This document shows, piece after piece, positions 25,514-33,235 of a stretch of 37,786 nt of DNA. The position numbers and the translations under genes were made by a program. Source of the stretch: JAAZLS01 sp964585925 (lineage in GTDB: Bacteria > Bacillota > Dethiobacteria > DTU022); assembly GCA_964585925.1 (NCBI GenBank), contig CAZPFS010000019.1, positions 1 to 37,786 on the forward strand. The letters are read 5' to 3'. Within the stretch, counting starts at the first letter, position 1, and each line of letters opens with the position of its first letter. The notes under the pieces were generated by a model. That model did no database searches. It was given only the letters and a program-made list of their open reading frames with translations, and was not told the DNA's origin.

Positions 25514-25750
25514 TCAGCCGATTAGGGCAATCTCCATCAATTCCTTGGCCGTTACCTTGATCCGGTCGTCGCCCCAGATCACATAATTCCCGTCCGTGTG
25601 CACCGCAGTGAATAAAGATCCTTTTTGCAGTTCCTGGTATTTCATGGTATTCAGCTTGACCGAGAGATCTAAAATGATCACACTCCCGCCCTCCATCTCC
25701 AGAAAAAGACGGTAACCCTTCAGCGGCGCTACAGTTTTTATATAGTTCAT
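25514..25750 (-). CDS. DUF2442 family protein
   Basis: A 78-residue protein with the DUF2442 pattern: MNYIKTVAPLKGYRLFLEM opening, a GGSVIILDLS turn-strand (replacing the usual NGxxxxxDLxxLL), a KGSLFTAVHTDGN core, and a C-terminal VTAKELMEIAL helix. The family is small and its function is not established; members often sit near DUF4160 proteins or toxin-antitoxin genes. No DUF4160 partner is next to it. The ribosome binding site is weak (GGTGG about eight bases upstream). It lies between hicA and the TPR gene on the same strand, 119 nt from the latter. Confidence 0.75.
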   Translation of the reverse strand: MNYIKTVAPLKGYRLFLEMEGGSVIILDLSVKLNTMKYQELQKGSLFTAVHTDGNYVIWGDDRIKVTAKELMEIALIG

Positions 25751-25892
25751 GCCAAACCACCGGGCTTTCTAGACAAGCCGTTACAGCGCCATCATTTGGT
25801 TGCGCCAGGTTTTCCGCTGCTTGCATTTTTTTACACAGGCATATAAATATCCCCAGGTTCTACCAGTATAAAACAGGAATTATGGGCGGTGT

Positions 25893-25910
25893 ATCGTCTG
25901 AACAGACGAT
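25893..25910. promoter_or_regulatory. 18-bp perfect palindrome, possible operator
   Basis: ATCGTCTGAACAGACGAT is 8 bp on each side of a central AA. It lies 143 bases upstream of the DUF2442 start in the 308-bp gap that separates the gene from hicA. There is no T tract on the minus strand after it, so an operator is more likely than a terminator for the minus-strand genes. The regulator is unknown. The rest of that gap (25751-26058) contains only this palindrome, AT-rich promoter-like sequence and the regulator fragment at 25963-26019. Confidence 0.4.
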
Positions 25911-25962
25911 TTTACGGGAGTTTATTATTTATTCAAATGGAAGATTTTAGAGAGGGTTGATG

Positions 25963-26019
25963 ATTACATCAGTTTTTCGGCCAGTTTTACCCGGCGGTCA
26001 ATATCCAGCTTTAATACTG
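25963..26019 (-). pseudogene. Duplicated 3' end of the MalT-like regulator gene
   Basis: 57 bases match the last codons of the regulator gene at 26642-26701 (60 bases) with a few mismatches and a small deletion; they correspond to the C-terminal KLDIDRRVKLAEKL of the LuxR helix-turn-helix. The two copies are direct repeats bordering the hicAB module. The deletion destroys the frame, so this is a remnant. Confidence 0.85.
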
Positions 26020-26058
26020 TCCACTAGCAACATTTGTCTTGTAGAGGTACAGGAATCA

Positions 26059-26319
26059 CTATGAAGGGTTTTTATGTTGTTTAAAAATCTCCATTGTAAG
26101 TTCCTTTTTCGTCAGTTGAAGATGGCTGGCAACATCGCGAATAATATTGTTCAAAGTGCCCATTTTAAGAGGGTGATGCCTGGGAATTGTTATATGGTGG
26201 ACTCCATTTATTTCAGTAGTAAGCCTAAGATGACTGCCTGTTTGCCGGGTTACGTGATAACCATGATGTTTTAACATTTCTGCGAGGGATTCACCGCTAA
26301 CATCTCTTGGTAGTTTCAT
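26059..26319 (-). CDS. hicA: HicA mRNA-interferase toxin
   Basis: An 86-residue protein with the compact dsRBD-like HicA fold: an N-terminal SGESLAEMLKHHGYHVTRQTGSHLRL segment carrying the conserved G-S-H (catalytic His30), a strand TTEINGVHHITIPRHHPLKMGTL, and a C-terminal helix. HicA toxins cleave mRNA independently of or associated with ribosomes and are blocked by HicB. Its ATG overlaps the hicB stop codon in an ATGA arrangement, so the two are translationally coupled; hicB lies first, the reverse of the classic order but common. Length and motifs are complete. Confidence 0.93.
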   Translation of the reverse strand: MKLPRDVSGESLAEMLKHHGYHVTRQTGSHLRLTTEINGVHHITIPRHHPLKMGTLNNIIRDVASHLQLTKKELTMEIFKQHKNPS

Positions 26320-26525
26320 ATGGCCATTATTTCATCTTTTACATAGTGCAGGCGGACTATTTTGGGAAAGTCTTCTTCCTGGTCAAAGTGGCAATGGATG
26401 GCTTCCCGAATATTTGCTTTTAATTCATCCATTGTATCAGCCTCAGTAAAAATAGAGAAGCCCAATGCCCGGGCAGTAAAGCCTTCCTCGAGAGCTTCTT
26501 CAATAAGAAAAATGATTTCCTTCAT
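26316..26525 (-). CDS. hicB: HicB-family antitoxin (short form)
   Basis: A 69-residue antitoxin with the partial RNase H-like HicB fold: EIIFLIEEALEEGFTARALGFSIFTEADTMDELKANIREAI, followed by an acidic FDQEEDFPKIVRLHYV tail. The family recognition string GFTARALG-x-x-I-x-T-E-A-D-T is present. The C-terminal DNA-binding domain found in longer HicB proteins is absent, so it may not repress on its own. The start at 26525 is preferred because AAAGGAG lies eight bases upstream; the in-frame ATG at 26576 lacks a site. Confidence 0.88.
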   Translation of the reverse strand: MKEIIFLIEEALEEGFTARALGFSIFTEADTMDELKANIREAIHCHFDQEEDFPKIVRLHYVKDEIMAI

Positions 26526-26642
26526 TATGGGCACTCCTTTCTCAACTATTTTACATGCGCCGATCGTCAAAAGCAACTTTTGTATTCCCTGGCTTTTGTA
26601 TTCCTAGGCACAATTGAATGAAGCATGGATCTAACTTTATAA

Positions 26643-29108
26643 TTACTTCAGTTTTTCGGCCAGCTTTACCCGGCGGTCAATATCCAGCTTTTTAAATACT
26701 GACCTCAAATGAGTCCGCACAGTACTCTCACTGATAAACAATTTCTGCGCAATTTCACTGTTGTGCATCCCTGAGGCGGCCAGCAGGGCCACCTCCTGCT
26801 CCCGCTCACTCAGACCGGAAGGCAGATCTTCGGGCAATATATCCTTGTAGAGCCTGCTCCAACCCAAGCCGAACCGATCCTTTGTTTCCTGGAAGAGGTT
26901 GTAATATTCGGGGTATTCCTTTTCAATGATCTCGTCGGTAAGCCCATCGAGCAGCCAGGAGTACTGGGCAAATAAGGAGATCAATCCATCGGGCATCGCC
27001 CGGCGGGCAGCGCTTCTGATCAGTTCAATGGCCTTGGCTCGATTGTTTATACTTAAATAACCGGCGGCCAGGGTGAGTGAAATGAGCAGGTAGTTGAAAG
27101 GCCGCTCCATCAGGCCGCCTTCCAGGTTTGCCTCCAGGGTGCCGATCAACTGCGGCGCTTCCCCCCGGTTAAGCAAGTACAGGCCATGAACACAGAGGGC
27201 AATAGGTTTCATGTTTTTCAGGAGCCTGCTCCCAGAAAAATCGCCCTTTTTCAGCCAACCAGCCAACCGGTCCAGTTGCTGAAGTTCAACAAACAACATG
27301 CCGCGGGTGAGATCAATGGTGGAGAGAACCGGAAAGGAATTTTGGTAAAGGGCGGAAGCCGCCTTCTCCATGGAGATGACGGCATGCTGCCAACCTTCCG
27401 TATCCGCCTTGTAGAGGGCAACATCGGCCAATATAAGGATGGCCCCCATCTGGATGATACTCTGTCCCTTGTTTCCCGCCAGATAGGCAGCCTTGTAGGC
27501 CAGGGTTTCCGCCTCTGTAATATTGCCCCTGTAGTAAGCCAGGGACGCGCTGTAAAGCGCGGAAGCCCCGCTGCCGTAGCCGTTGGTCAACCCGGTAAGG
27601 AGGGTCGCATATTCATCCAGAAGGCCCGCTTCCCGGTCGGCTTCACCCGGCCGGAGGTGAAAATCCTGCAGGGGGAAAATACACCAGGGCATGTCGGGCA
27701 GGATAACCTCTGAACATCTTTTGTTGAAGAGCGGCGCCGCCTTTCTAAGGGTTTCCACCATTTTGACCAGATCAGGATAACTGTTAAACGAGGAGAGGAG
27801 CAGCCATTCACCGCGTAAAAGTGTATCCTCATTCCCCGTGGATTCAAACATCTTCTGAAGATCCCCCATCAGATTCTTGAAGTCGATGCGCAGATCGCAG
27901 ACCAGCAGCGCCCAGGCGATGCGCAGCAGGGCCAGGGGATGCTTCTTTTTAATATCGGGGGGGCAGTTCCGGGCGATGTCGAGGGCAATTTCCGAAAAAG
28001 GCGTCCCTGCGATCTCCGCAAACATATGATGGGAGAAATCTAAGGAGAGCAGGCGTTCATAATCTTTTACCCGCCAAAAAAAGCCGAGGGCCTCCGAAAT
28101 CCTGCCCCCATCCCGGCAGAGATCGCCGGCCCTGAGAAAACATTCCCGTTCAAAGGCCGCTCCCCGCTCCCGGCATTTTTGCTTCAATAGCTCATGGAGA
28201 ATGTGATGTACCTCGTAGCGTTGCTGTCCCCGGTCATAGCGGATGAACTGGCTTCGCAATGCCTCCAGCGCATAGGGGGGCAGCGTTTCAAACCCGTTCA
28301 GGATAGAGACCTGTTGCAAGGTTAGCGCATCGAAAGGAGATAAACACAGCAGGAAAACCTGCTGTTCTTCGGTCATCTTGTTCCATACCAGATGCTCCAT
28401 CAAAGGCATAATGGCTGACTCGGAAAAATTCCCGGTTTCCCGAAAGGCGCGAAGTTGTAAATAGACGGCGATAACCCAACCTTCCGTATGTTTTTCGATG
28501 CGCCCGGCCTCTTCAGCCGAAATATCCACACCGGCCAGGTAATAAAACCGGCGTATATCTTCGCCGGTCAATCGCAGGTCCGCAGTTGTAATATGCAGGT
28601 AACGGCAACCGGCAACGGCTGTTTGCAGAGCCAACCCCAGAATTTGGGTGATCAGGATGATATGCAGCCTTTCCACATCATGATCCACAAGAGCATGCAA
28701 AAGAGCCGGTGTCAGCGCATTCTCTATAAACTGGAGGTTATCCAATACCAGGTAGGTTTCCTGATGGCAGCAAATGGATCGGAAAGCATCACAGGCCTCT
28801 CCGGTGGTGGCCGAATTTGGCAGGCCGATCCTTAAAAGACGGGCTGCTGCAGATTCGTCAATCTTATTGATCAGATCACAAAAACGGCGAAAACTTATAT
28901 CCGCCGGCTCATCCACGGCGGTAAACCAAAAAACCCGTGTCTTTCCGGATACGCTTCGCTTGAAAAAATCCCGTAGTGCTGTGGTTTTGCCGTAGCCCGA
29001 GGGAGCTTCCACAATCGCCGCAGGGGAAATAACCAGTTCTTCAAGTTTACTGATCAGCTTCTCCGAATAATAATTTCTCCCGGCGCTATCTCCCTCGCCC
29101 CGCGCCAT
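26643..29108 (-). CDS. MalT-like LuxR-family ATP-dependent transcriptional regulator
   Basis: An 821-residue regulator of the signal-transduction ATPase (STAND) type. Near the N-terminus it has the P-loop APSGYGKTT (residues 35-43) and then a Walker-B-like TYLVLDN; the middle is helical and TPR-like; the last ~57 residues form a LuxR helix-turn-helix (LSEREQEVALLAASGMHNSEIA, then STVRTHLRSVFKKL). In MalT relatives, ATP and an inducer drive oligomerisation and activation of sugar-uptake or surface genes. The start at 29108 follows GGGGAGG and GGTGGGGG; an upstream ATG at 29198 would add 30 residues from an AT-rich, promoter-like stretch and lacks a ribosome site. The same-strand genes downstream, up to the giant exoprotein, are candidate targets (inference). 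Confidence 0.9.
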   Translation of the reverse strand: MARGEGDSAGRNYYSEKLISKLEELVISPAAIVEAPSGYGKTTALRDFFKRSVSGKTRVFWFTAVDEPADISFRRFCDLINKIDESAAARLLRIGLPNSATTGEACDAFRSICCHQETYLVLDNLQFIENALTPALLHALVDHDVERLHIILITQILGLALQTAVAGCRYLHITTADLRLTGEDIRRFYYLAGVDISAEEAGRIEKHTEGWVIAVYLQLRAFRETGNFSESAIMPLMEHLVWNKMTEEQQVFLLCLSPFDALTLQQVSILNGFETLPPYALEALRSQFIRYDRGQQRYEVHHILHELLKQKCRERGAAFERECFLRAGDLCRDGGRISEALGFFWRVKDYERLLSLDFSHHMFAEIAGTPFSEIALDIARNCPPDIKKKHPLALLRIAWALLVCDLRIDFKNLMGDLQKMFESTGNEDTLLRGEWLLLSSFNSYPDLVKMVETLRKAAPLFNKRCSEVILPDMPWCIFPLQDFHLRPGEADREAGLLDEYATLLTGLTNGYGSGASALYSASLAYYRGNITEAETLAYKAAYLAGNKGQSIIQMGAILILADVALYKADTEGWQHAVISMEKAASALYQNSFPVLSTIDLTRGMLFVELQQLDRLAGWLKKGDFSGSRLLKNMKPIALCVHGLYLLNRGEAPQLIGTLEANLEGGLMERPFNYLLISLTLAAGYLSINNRAKAIELIRSAARRAMPDGLISLFAQYSWLLDGLTDEIIEKEYPEYYNLFQETKDRFGLGWSRLYKDILPEDLPSGLSEREQEVALLAASGMHNSEIAQKLFISESTVRTHLRSVFKKLDIDRRVKLAEKLK

Positions 29109-29149
29109 ATTACCCCCACCCCTCCCCGATCGGGTATGACTGCCATCCT

Positions 29150-29372
29150 GAACCGTTGAACCTTTATAAATTATACAATATTTGTTTATATTTGGCATCT
29201 ACTTCGGGGGTTTTTAGCATATTAAAAAGGGAACTGGTTTCAAACAGAGGATCGTCCACATCGATTCTTTTGCCCTGGTAAAAAAATATCTTTAGGCACC
29301 GGATACTGTTTCGCGGGAACCTTATGTTCGGCTGGAGGGTCCACCGGATAAAGCCCTGTTGGGGAGAAACGG
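29150..29372. promoter_or_regulatory. Divergent promoter region of the regulator and serpin genes
   Basis: The gap between the regulator start (29108, minus) and the serpin start (29373, plus) must hold both promoters. On the minus strand TATAAT (within TTGTATAATTTATAAAGG, ~29164-29181) is a good -10 candidate about 60 bases before the regulator start, without a clear -35. No clear plus-strand promoter was recognised. Confidence 0.4.
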
Positions 29373-30662
29373 GTGATCGTAAAAATGTTTAATTTCCCGG
29401 TGAAACAGACGGCGGTGCTTCTGCTTCTGGTCTATGGGATAATGATGATCGGGGCGGCGGGTTGTGGACCGGAAGACGGTCCAGCTTATCTCCCCGGGGA
29501 ACAGGTGGTACATGCCGAACCCGCCGAGCATGTGGATCTGCGCTTGGTGGAGGCCAACACGGGCTTTGCCTTCGACCTCTTTAAGAGTCTGTACCGGGAA
29601 GCGCCTTCAAAAAACATCTTCATCTCCCCGGCCAGTATCTCCCTGGCCCTGGCCATGACCTTTAATGGCGCCGCCGGGGAAACCGCCGCTGCCATGGCCG
29701 AGGTGCTGCACCTGCTAGATCTGGATCTGGATGAGATGAACTCCGCTTTTGCCGACCTGCGTACCATTTTGGAAAACCCGGATCCCAAGGTAGAACTAGC
29801 CCTGGCGAATTCCCTTTGGGCTCGCCAGGGGCAGGATTTTTACGATGAATTTTTGCAGCGCAACCGCGATTATTTCAGCGCCCGGGTGGAAGCGCTGGAC
29901 TTTGACCAACCCCAGGCCGCCGAGACCATCAACCGCTGGGTGGAGGAAAAGACAAAGGGCAAGATCAAAGAGCTGATCGAACCCCCGATCGATCCCTTGA
30001 CGGTGATGTTTTTGATCAACGCCATCTATCTCAAGGCTGAGTGGTCCAAGGCCTTCGATCCCCTCCGGACCCGGGATATTCCCTTCAATCTGCAGGATGG
30101 AAGCAGTATTGAACATCCGGTTATGTTCCGAGAGGGGGAGTTCCAATACCTTAACGGGCCCGGCTTTCAGGCGGTGATTCTCCCCTATGGCAAAAACGGC
30201 CGGCTCGACATGTATATCTTTTTGCCCGCTCCCGGGCAGACCCTGAATGATTTTTACCGGCAGCTTGACAGCGGAAACTGGGCTTCCTGGATGGGCTCTT
30301 TCAGTAAAACCGAAGGGACGGTGGGGCTGCCCCGCCTCAAGTATGAATATGACGTCTCTTTAAAAGATGTGCTCAAATCCCTGGGCATGGAGATCGCCTT
30401 TGACAGCAGCGCCGCCGACTTCTCCGCCATGCGGGCCGTTCCACCCAATCTATATATTGGCGAGGTCAAACATAAGGCCTTTGTGGAGGTTAACGAGGAA
30501 GGAACCGAGGCGGCTGCCGCCACCTCGGTGGAAATAAAGGATGAGTCGGCCCCCCTGAATTACTTTTCCCTGATCGCCGATCGGCCCTTCTTCTTCAGCA
30601 TCGTCGATCAAAAAACCGTCTCCATATTATTTATGGGCTCGGTCGGCGATCCCGCGCCCTAG
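29373..30662 (+). CDS. Lipoprotein serpin (serine/cysteine protease inhibitor)
   Basis: A 429-residue secreted lipoprotein with a complete serpin fold. The signal peptide ends in AAGC (Cys31 lipidated), so the protein is tethered outside the membrane. Serpin landmarks are NIFISPASISLALAM, NSLWARQ, INRWVEEKTKGKIKELI, INAIYLKAEW and the C-terminal DRPFFFSI signature. The reactive-centre loop begins at Gly377 with the hinge GTEAAAATS, the small-residue pattern required for inhibition. Counting from P15=Gly puts Glu at P1 and Ser at P1', but the loop is three residues longer than alpha-1-antitrypsin after that point, so P1 is uncertain. Start: GTG at 29373 with GGGGAG six bases upstream; the ATG at 29385 is the alternative. 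Transcribed away from the regulator gene. Confidence 0.93.
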   Translation: MIVKMFNFPVKQTAVLLLLVYGIMMIGAAGCGPEDGPAYLPGEQVVHAEPAEHVDLRLVEANTGFAFDLFKSLYREAPSKNIFISPASISLALAMTFNGAAGETAAAMAEVLHLLDLDLDEMNSAFADLRTILENPDPKVELALANSLWARQGQDFYDEFLQRNRDYFSARVEALDFDQPQAAETINRWVEEKTKGKIKELIEPPIDPLTVMFLINAIYLKAEWSKAFDPLRTRDIPFNLQDGSSIEHPVMFREGEFQYLNGPGFQAVILPYGKNGRLDMYIFLPAPGQTLNDFYRQLDSGNWASWMGSFSKTEGTVGLPRLKYEYDVSLKDVLKSLGMEIAFDSSAADFSAMRAVPPNLYIGEVKHKAFVEVNEEGTEAAAATSVEIKDESAPLNYFSLIADRPFFFSIVDQKTVSILFMGSVGDPAP

Positions 30663-30685
30663 CCTCGAGATCATGGTCACTAACA

Positions 30686-30832
30686 ACACAAGGGGGACGG
30701 TTCTCTTGAGTCATCTAGCGGGATAGGGGGAGCACTCCCATTCCCCCTATCCCTGAACACCATCTATCATTATTTCCCTACCGGTGCCCTAAACTATTGA
30801 TCAATAACACAAAAGAACCGTCCCCCTTGTGT
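30686..30832. mobile_element. MITE/REP-like palindromic element, copy 2
   Basis: A 147-bp non-coding element with perfect 19-bp terminal inverted repeats (ACACAAGGGGGACGGTTCT and its complement at 30814-30832). Inside is a perfect 12-bp hairpin (30720-30731 pairing with 30742-30753, 10-nt loop). It starts 24 bases after the serpin stop. Nearly identical to 1193-1338 but with different, internally matched arm tips. No target-site duplication is evident and no transposase is in the window; a transposase of the IS or RAYT type is presumably elsewhere in the genome. Confidence 0.8.
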
Positions 30833-30848
30833 CCATAACTTTTCTATA

Positions 30849-30872
30849 GCAGGCCCCTTAGGGGTGGCCTGC
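30849..30872. repeat. Short hairpin downstream of the element
   Basis: GCAGGCC and GGCCTGC pair around CCTTAGGGGT. It lies in the 263-bp gap between the element and jetA, which otherwise holds nothing recognised. Not followed by a T tract, so a terminator is not supported. Confidence 0.4.
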
Positions 30873-31095
30873 CTCTGTCAACGGGTAAGCGGTATGCTCT
30901 CCTAACCTTTACGCCATATTCCAGCTCCCGCATCAACCGGTCGATATGGAAGCGTCACAGCTCTTTCTTTGGAAAAATATCGACCGTTATCGCTCCGCCG
31001 GGCCGGTAGGAGATGCCGCGCCCCTTGGTTTGGGCAGCAGATCGGAAATGATCTCTGCGGCAGGATTTTGTCGAAGCTCCGTGGAAATTAGCCTC

Positions 31096-32553
31096 ATGAT
31101 CAATGCCGATTTGGAAAACCGCCTGTTTGACCATATTCCCGAAAACCTGTTTTCGGTCTTTACCGGCCCGCTGAAGGATCTGTATGCCGATCTCCTTTTT
31201 CTGGTTTTTGATCTCTACCGACAGACCATCCATACCCTGCCCAAGGAAACAATTATCGATCTTTTTTGCGAGTATCTGGAAACCGCGGCCATCCGGGAGT
31301 GGCCCGAAGATGATAAAGATACCGGGGCAGTGGATGAAGGGATAAGCGATTTCTCCCAGATCCGCTACCGGGCCAACCTTCTTTTTCGCAAATTCAACGA
31401 GACCGGCTGGCTGGATCAGGAACCTCGCCCCGATTACAGTTTCCGGGTGATGCTCCCCGATCACTCCCTGGCCCTGCTGGAGGCCCTGGACAAAGTTCGC
31501 AAGGGCTACCGGATGGAGTACCGGGGCAGGGTTCTCAGCATCTACCAGAACCTGACCGGCGAAGAGGGGCTTTCGTACGTGGCTCTTCAGCAGGCCCACG
31601 AGGCCACCGGTGAATTGATCAATGGCCTGAAAAGCCTCAGCCACAGCATCAAAAAATACACGACGCAACTGCTGGAGGTAAAAGAGGCTCGCGATATTTT
31701 GAGCCATATTTTCGATCAGTACTTCAGCCAGGTGCTGGGAGAGCAATATTACCGATTGAAGACTTCGGAGCATATTTCCAAATACCGCACCGGGATCATC
31801 TCCCGGATTAAGCAATGGCAATCGAATCGGGCGGGGATCACCGCCCAGGCTCGCCTGATGGTGCAGGAAAAACAGGCCGTTGAAGCCCTGCCGGCGGAAA
31901 ACCTGATCTATAGCTGGCTTGAATACATCGAGGAATCCTTTATGGGCATGGATCAGATTCTGGAGGAGATCGACCGGCGAAACGTTCAGTATGCCCGAGC
32001 GGCGGTGGAAAAATTGCGTTTCCAGCTCAGGCACGGCAAGGGAAGCGAACAGCTGCTGCGCCGCGCCCTGCGCCATCTTTCCGAAGAGGCCAGGCGCCGC
32101 GGGGAGCACGCGCCGGCAGCCGACGAGATCAGCCGCCTGATCCGGATCTTCCCCCAGCGATCCATTGATGAGCTGAGCATCAAGACGCCGCCCAGACAGC
32201 GGCAGGAACATATTCCCCGGCCGCTGCACATCTTGGAGATATCCCCGAAAACACGCCGGGCTCGGCTAGAACGCTTCCAGCTGCGGGTGCAGGAGGAAAT
32301 TACCGTGGAGGAGATCAACCGCTACGTGGAGGAACTTCTTTCGGAACAAAGGGAACTTCCCTTGTGCGCAGTCCCCCTAAAGACCAAAGAGCAATGGATC
32401 CGCTTGATCTATATCATCCTTTACAGCCGTTCACGCCGGGCCGGCTACCTTCTCAGCGGAGAGAAAGGGAAGACGGTGGTTCTGGGCAACGGATCAATCG
32501 AGGTGCCCGCTTTAATTCTGCAAAGGAAGGGGCGTTCCGGTGGCCGGGTTTGA
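31096..32553 (+). CDS. jetA: Wadjet subunit JetA (kleisin-like, MksF/MukF-type)
   Basis: A 485-residue helical protein. It opens with the JetA-typical N-terminus LFDHIPENLFSVFTGPLKDLYADLLFLVF, a winged-helix-type domain, then long helices including SIKKYTTQLLEVKEA and DILSHIFDQYFSQVLGEQYYRLKTS, and a C-terminal basic domain. JetA is the kleisin that bridges the JetC ATPase heads and holds JetB in the Wadjet complex, which extrudes loops on circular plasmid DNA. Start at 31096 is chosen from family alignment; frames upstream to 30946 are open but the added 50 residues look non-coding, and the ribosome site is weak. Followed by jetB with a 14-nt overlap, then jetC and jetD, which fixes the assignment. 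Confidence 0.85.
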   Translation: MINADLENRLFDHIPENLFSVFTGPLKDLYADLLFLVFDLYRQTIHTLPKETIIDLFCEYLETAAIREWPEDDKDTGAVDEGISDFSQIRYRANLLFRKFNETGWLDQEPRPDYSFRVMLPDHSLALLEALDKVRKGYRMEYRGRVLSIYQNLTGEEGLSYVALQQAHEATGELINGLKSLSHSIKKYTTQLLEVKEARDILSHIFDQYFSQVLGEQYYRLKTSEHISKYRTGIISRIKQWQSNRAGITAQARLMVQEKQAVEALPAENLIYSWLEYIEESFMGMDQILEEIDRRNVQYARAAVEKLRFQLRHGKGSEQLLRRALRHLSEEARRRGEHAPAADEISRLIRIFPQRSIDELSIKTPPRQRQEHIPRPLHILEISPKTRRARLERFQLRVQEEITVEEINRYVEELLSEQRELPLCAVPLKTKEQWIRLIYIILYSRSRRAGYLLSGEKGKTVVLGNGSIEVPALILQRKGRSGGRV

Positions 32554-33235
32554 GGAGCTCTACGAGCCGCTAAACGAAAAAGAAAAAGCACTTTTCAGCG
32601 AGACGGTAAACCGCCTGCTGGCGAGAACCTTCCTGGTCTTTGAAAGGGAGGAAGATCGCCGCGCCTACCGTTTTGTAGAGAAGAACCTGACCCTGTTTCG
32701 GCAATACCTGGATCTGGCCCGCTGGGATCTCTACCATGACCAGCAACTGGCGGTAATCCAACTCTACAACCGGGATGAACAGAACCGGCGCAACTTTACC
32801 CTGCAGGAGACGATCTTTTTATTTATCCTGCGCCTCCTTTATGATGACCGGAGACGGGAATTGCGCCTGACCGATCAGGTTCTGGTCTCGGGGCAGGAGA
32901 TCCAGGAAAAATACCTGGCCCTCGGGATCAGGCAACGCCTGCCTGCCCGTGATGATCTGCAGCGCACCCTGAAATTGTTCAGCCGGTTTTCTCTGCTTGA
33001 TTTAAAAAACGGCCACTGGAGAGAAGCGGAGGCGCTTTACCAGCTTTACCCCTCCTTGCTGCTGGTCTTGAATACGGCCGATCTGGAATCCCTGGCCGAC
33101 TGGCTGATCGAGCAGGCAGACCGGGCCCAGCAAGGTGCAGGCGCGGAATTTGAAAAAGAAGGGGAATCCAGGGGCGAAAACGCTGAAATAAACGATCGCC
33201 GGGGAACCGAAGAGGATACCGGCGAGGACTTTTAA
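32540..33235 (+). CDS. jetB: Wadjet subunit JetB (KITE protein, MksE-type)
   Basis: A 231-residue protein starting with GTG at 32540 behind AAAGGAAGGGG. The core has the DUF4194/JetB pattern: EKALFSETVNRLLARTFLVFEREEDRRAYRFVEKNLTLF, then WDLYHDQQLAVIQLYN, then FTLQETIFLFILRLLYDDRR, and a winged-helix C-terminus (LKLFSRFSLLDLKNGHW). KITE proteins dimerise and bind the kleisin and DNA near the ATPase heads. The last ~35 residues are acidic and probably disordered. The 14-nt overlap with jetA indicates coupling. Position between jetA and jetC is the standard order. Confidence 0.87.
   Translation: MAGFEELYEPLNEKEKALFSETVNRLLARTFLVFEREEDRRAYRFVEKNLTLFRQYLDLARWDLYHDQQLAVIQLYNRDEQNRRNFTLQETIFLFILRLLYDDRRRELRLTDQVLVSGQEIQEKYLALGIRQRLPARDDLQRTLKLFSRFSLLDLKNGHWREAEALYQLYPSLLLVLNTADLESLADWLIEQADRAQQGAGAEFEKEGESRGENAEINDRRGTEEDTGEDF

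Noticed and set aside
25470..25826. A 118-codon minus-strand frame overlapping the DUF2442 gene
   Set aside because: It is another frame of the same region; the 78-residue DUF2442 product has the family pattern, this one does not.
30946..31095. The upstream 50 codons as part of jetA
   Set aside because: The family begins with a LFxxIPExxFSxxxxP motif found at 31096 onward, and the upstream stretch has no conserved features.
30955..32229. A 424-codon open frame on the minus strand opposite jetA
   Set aside because: It lies wholly inside jetA, which has family motifs; the minus frame has low-complexity composition and no recognisable domain.
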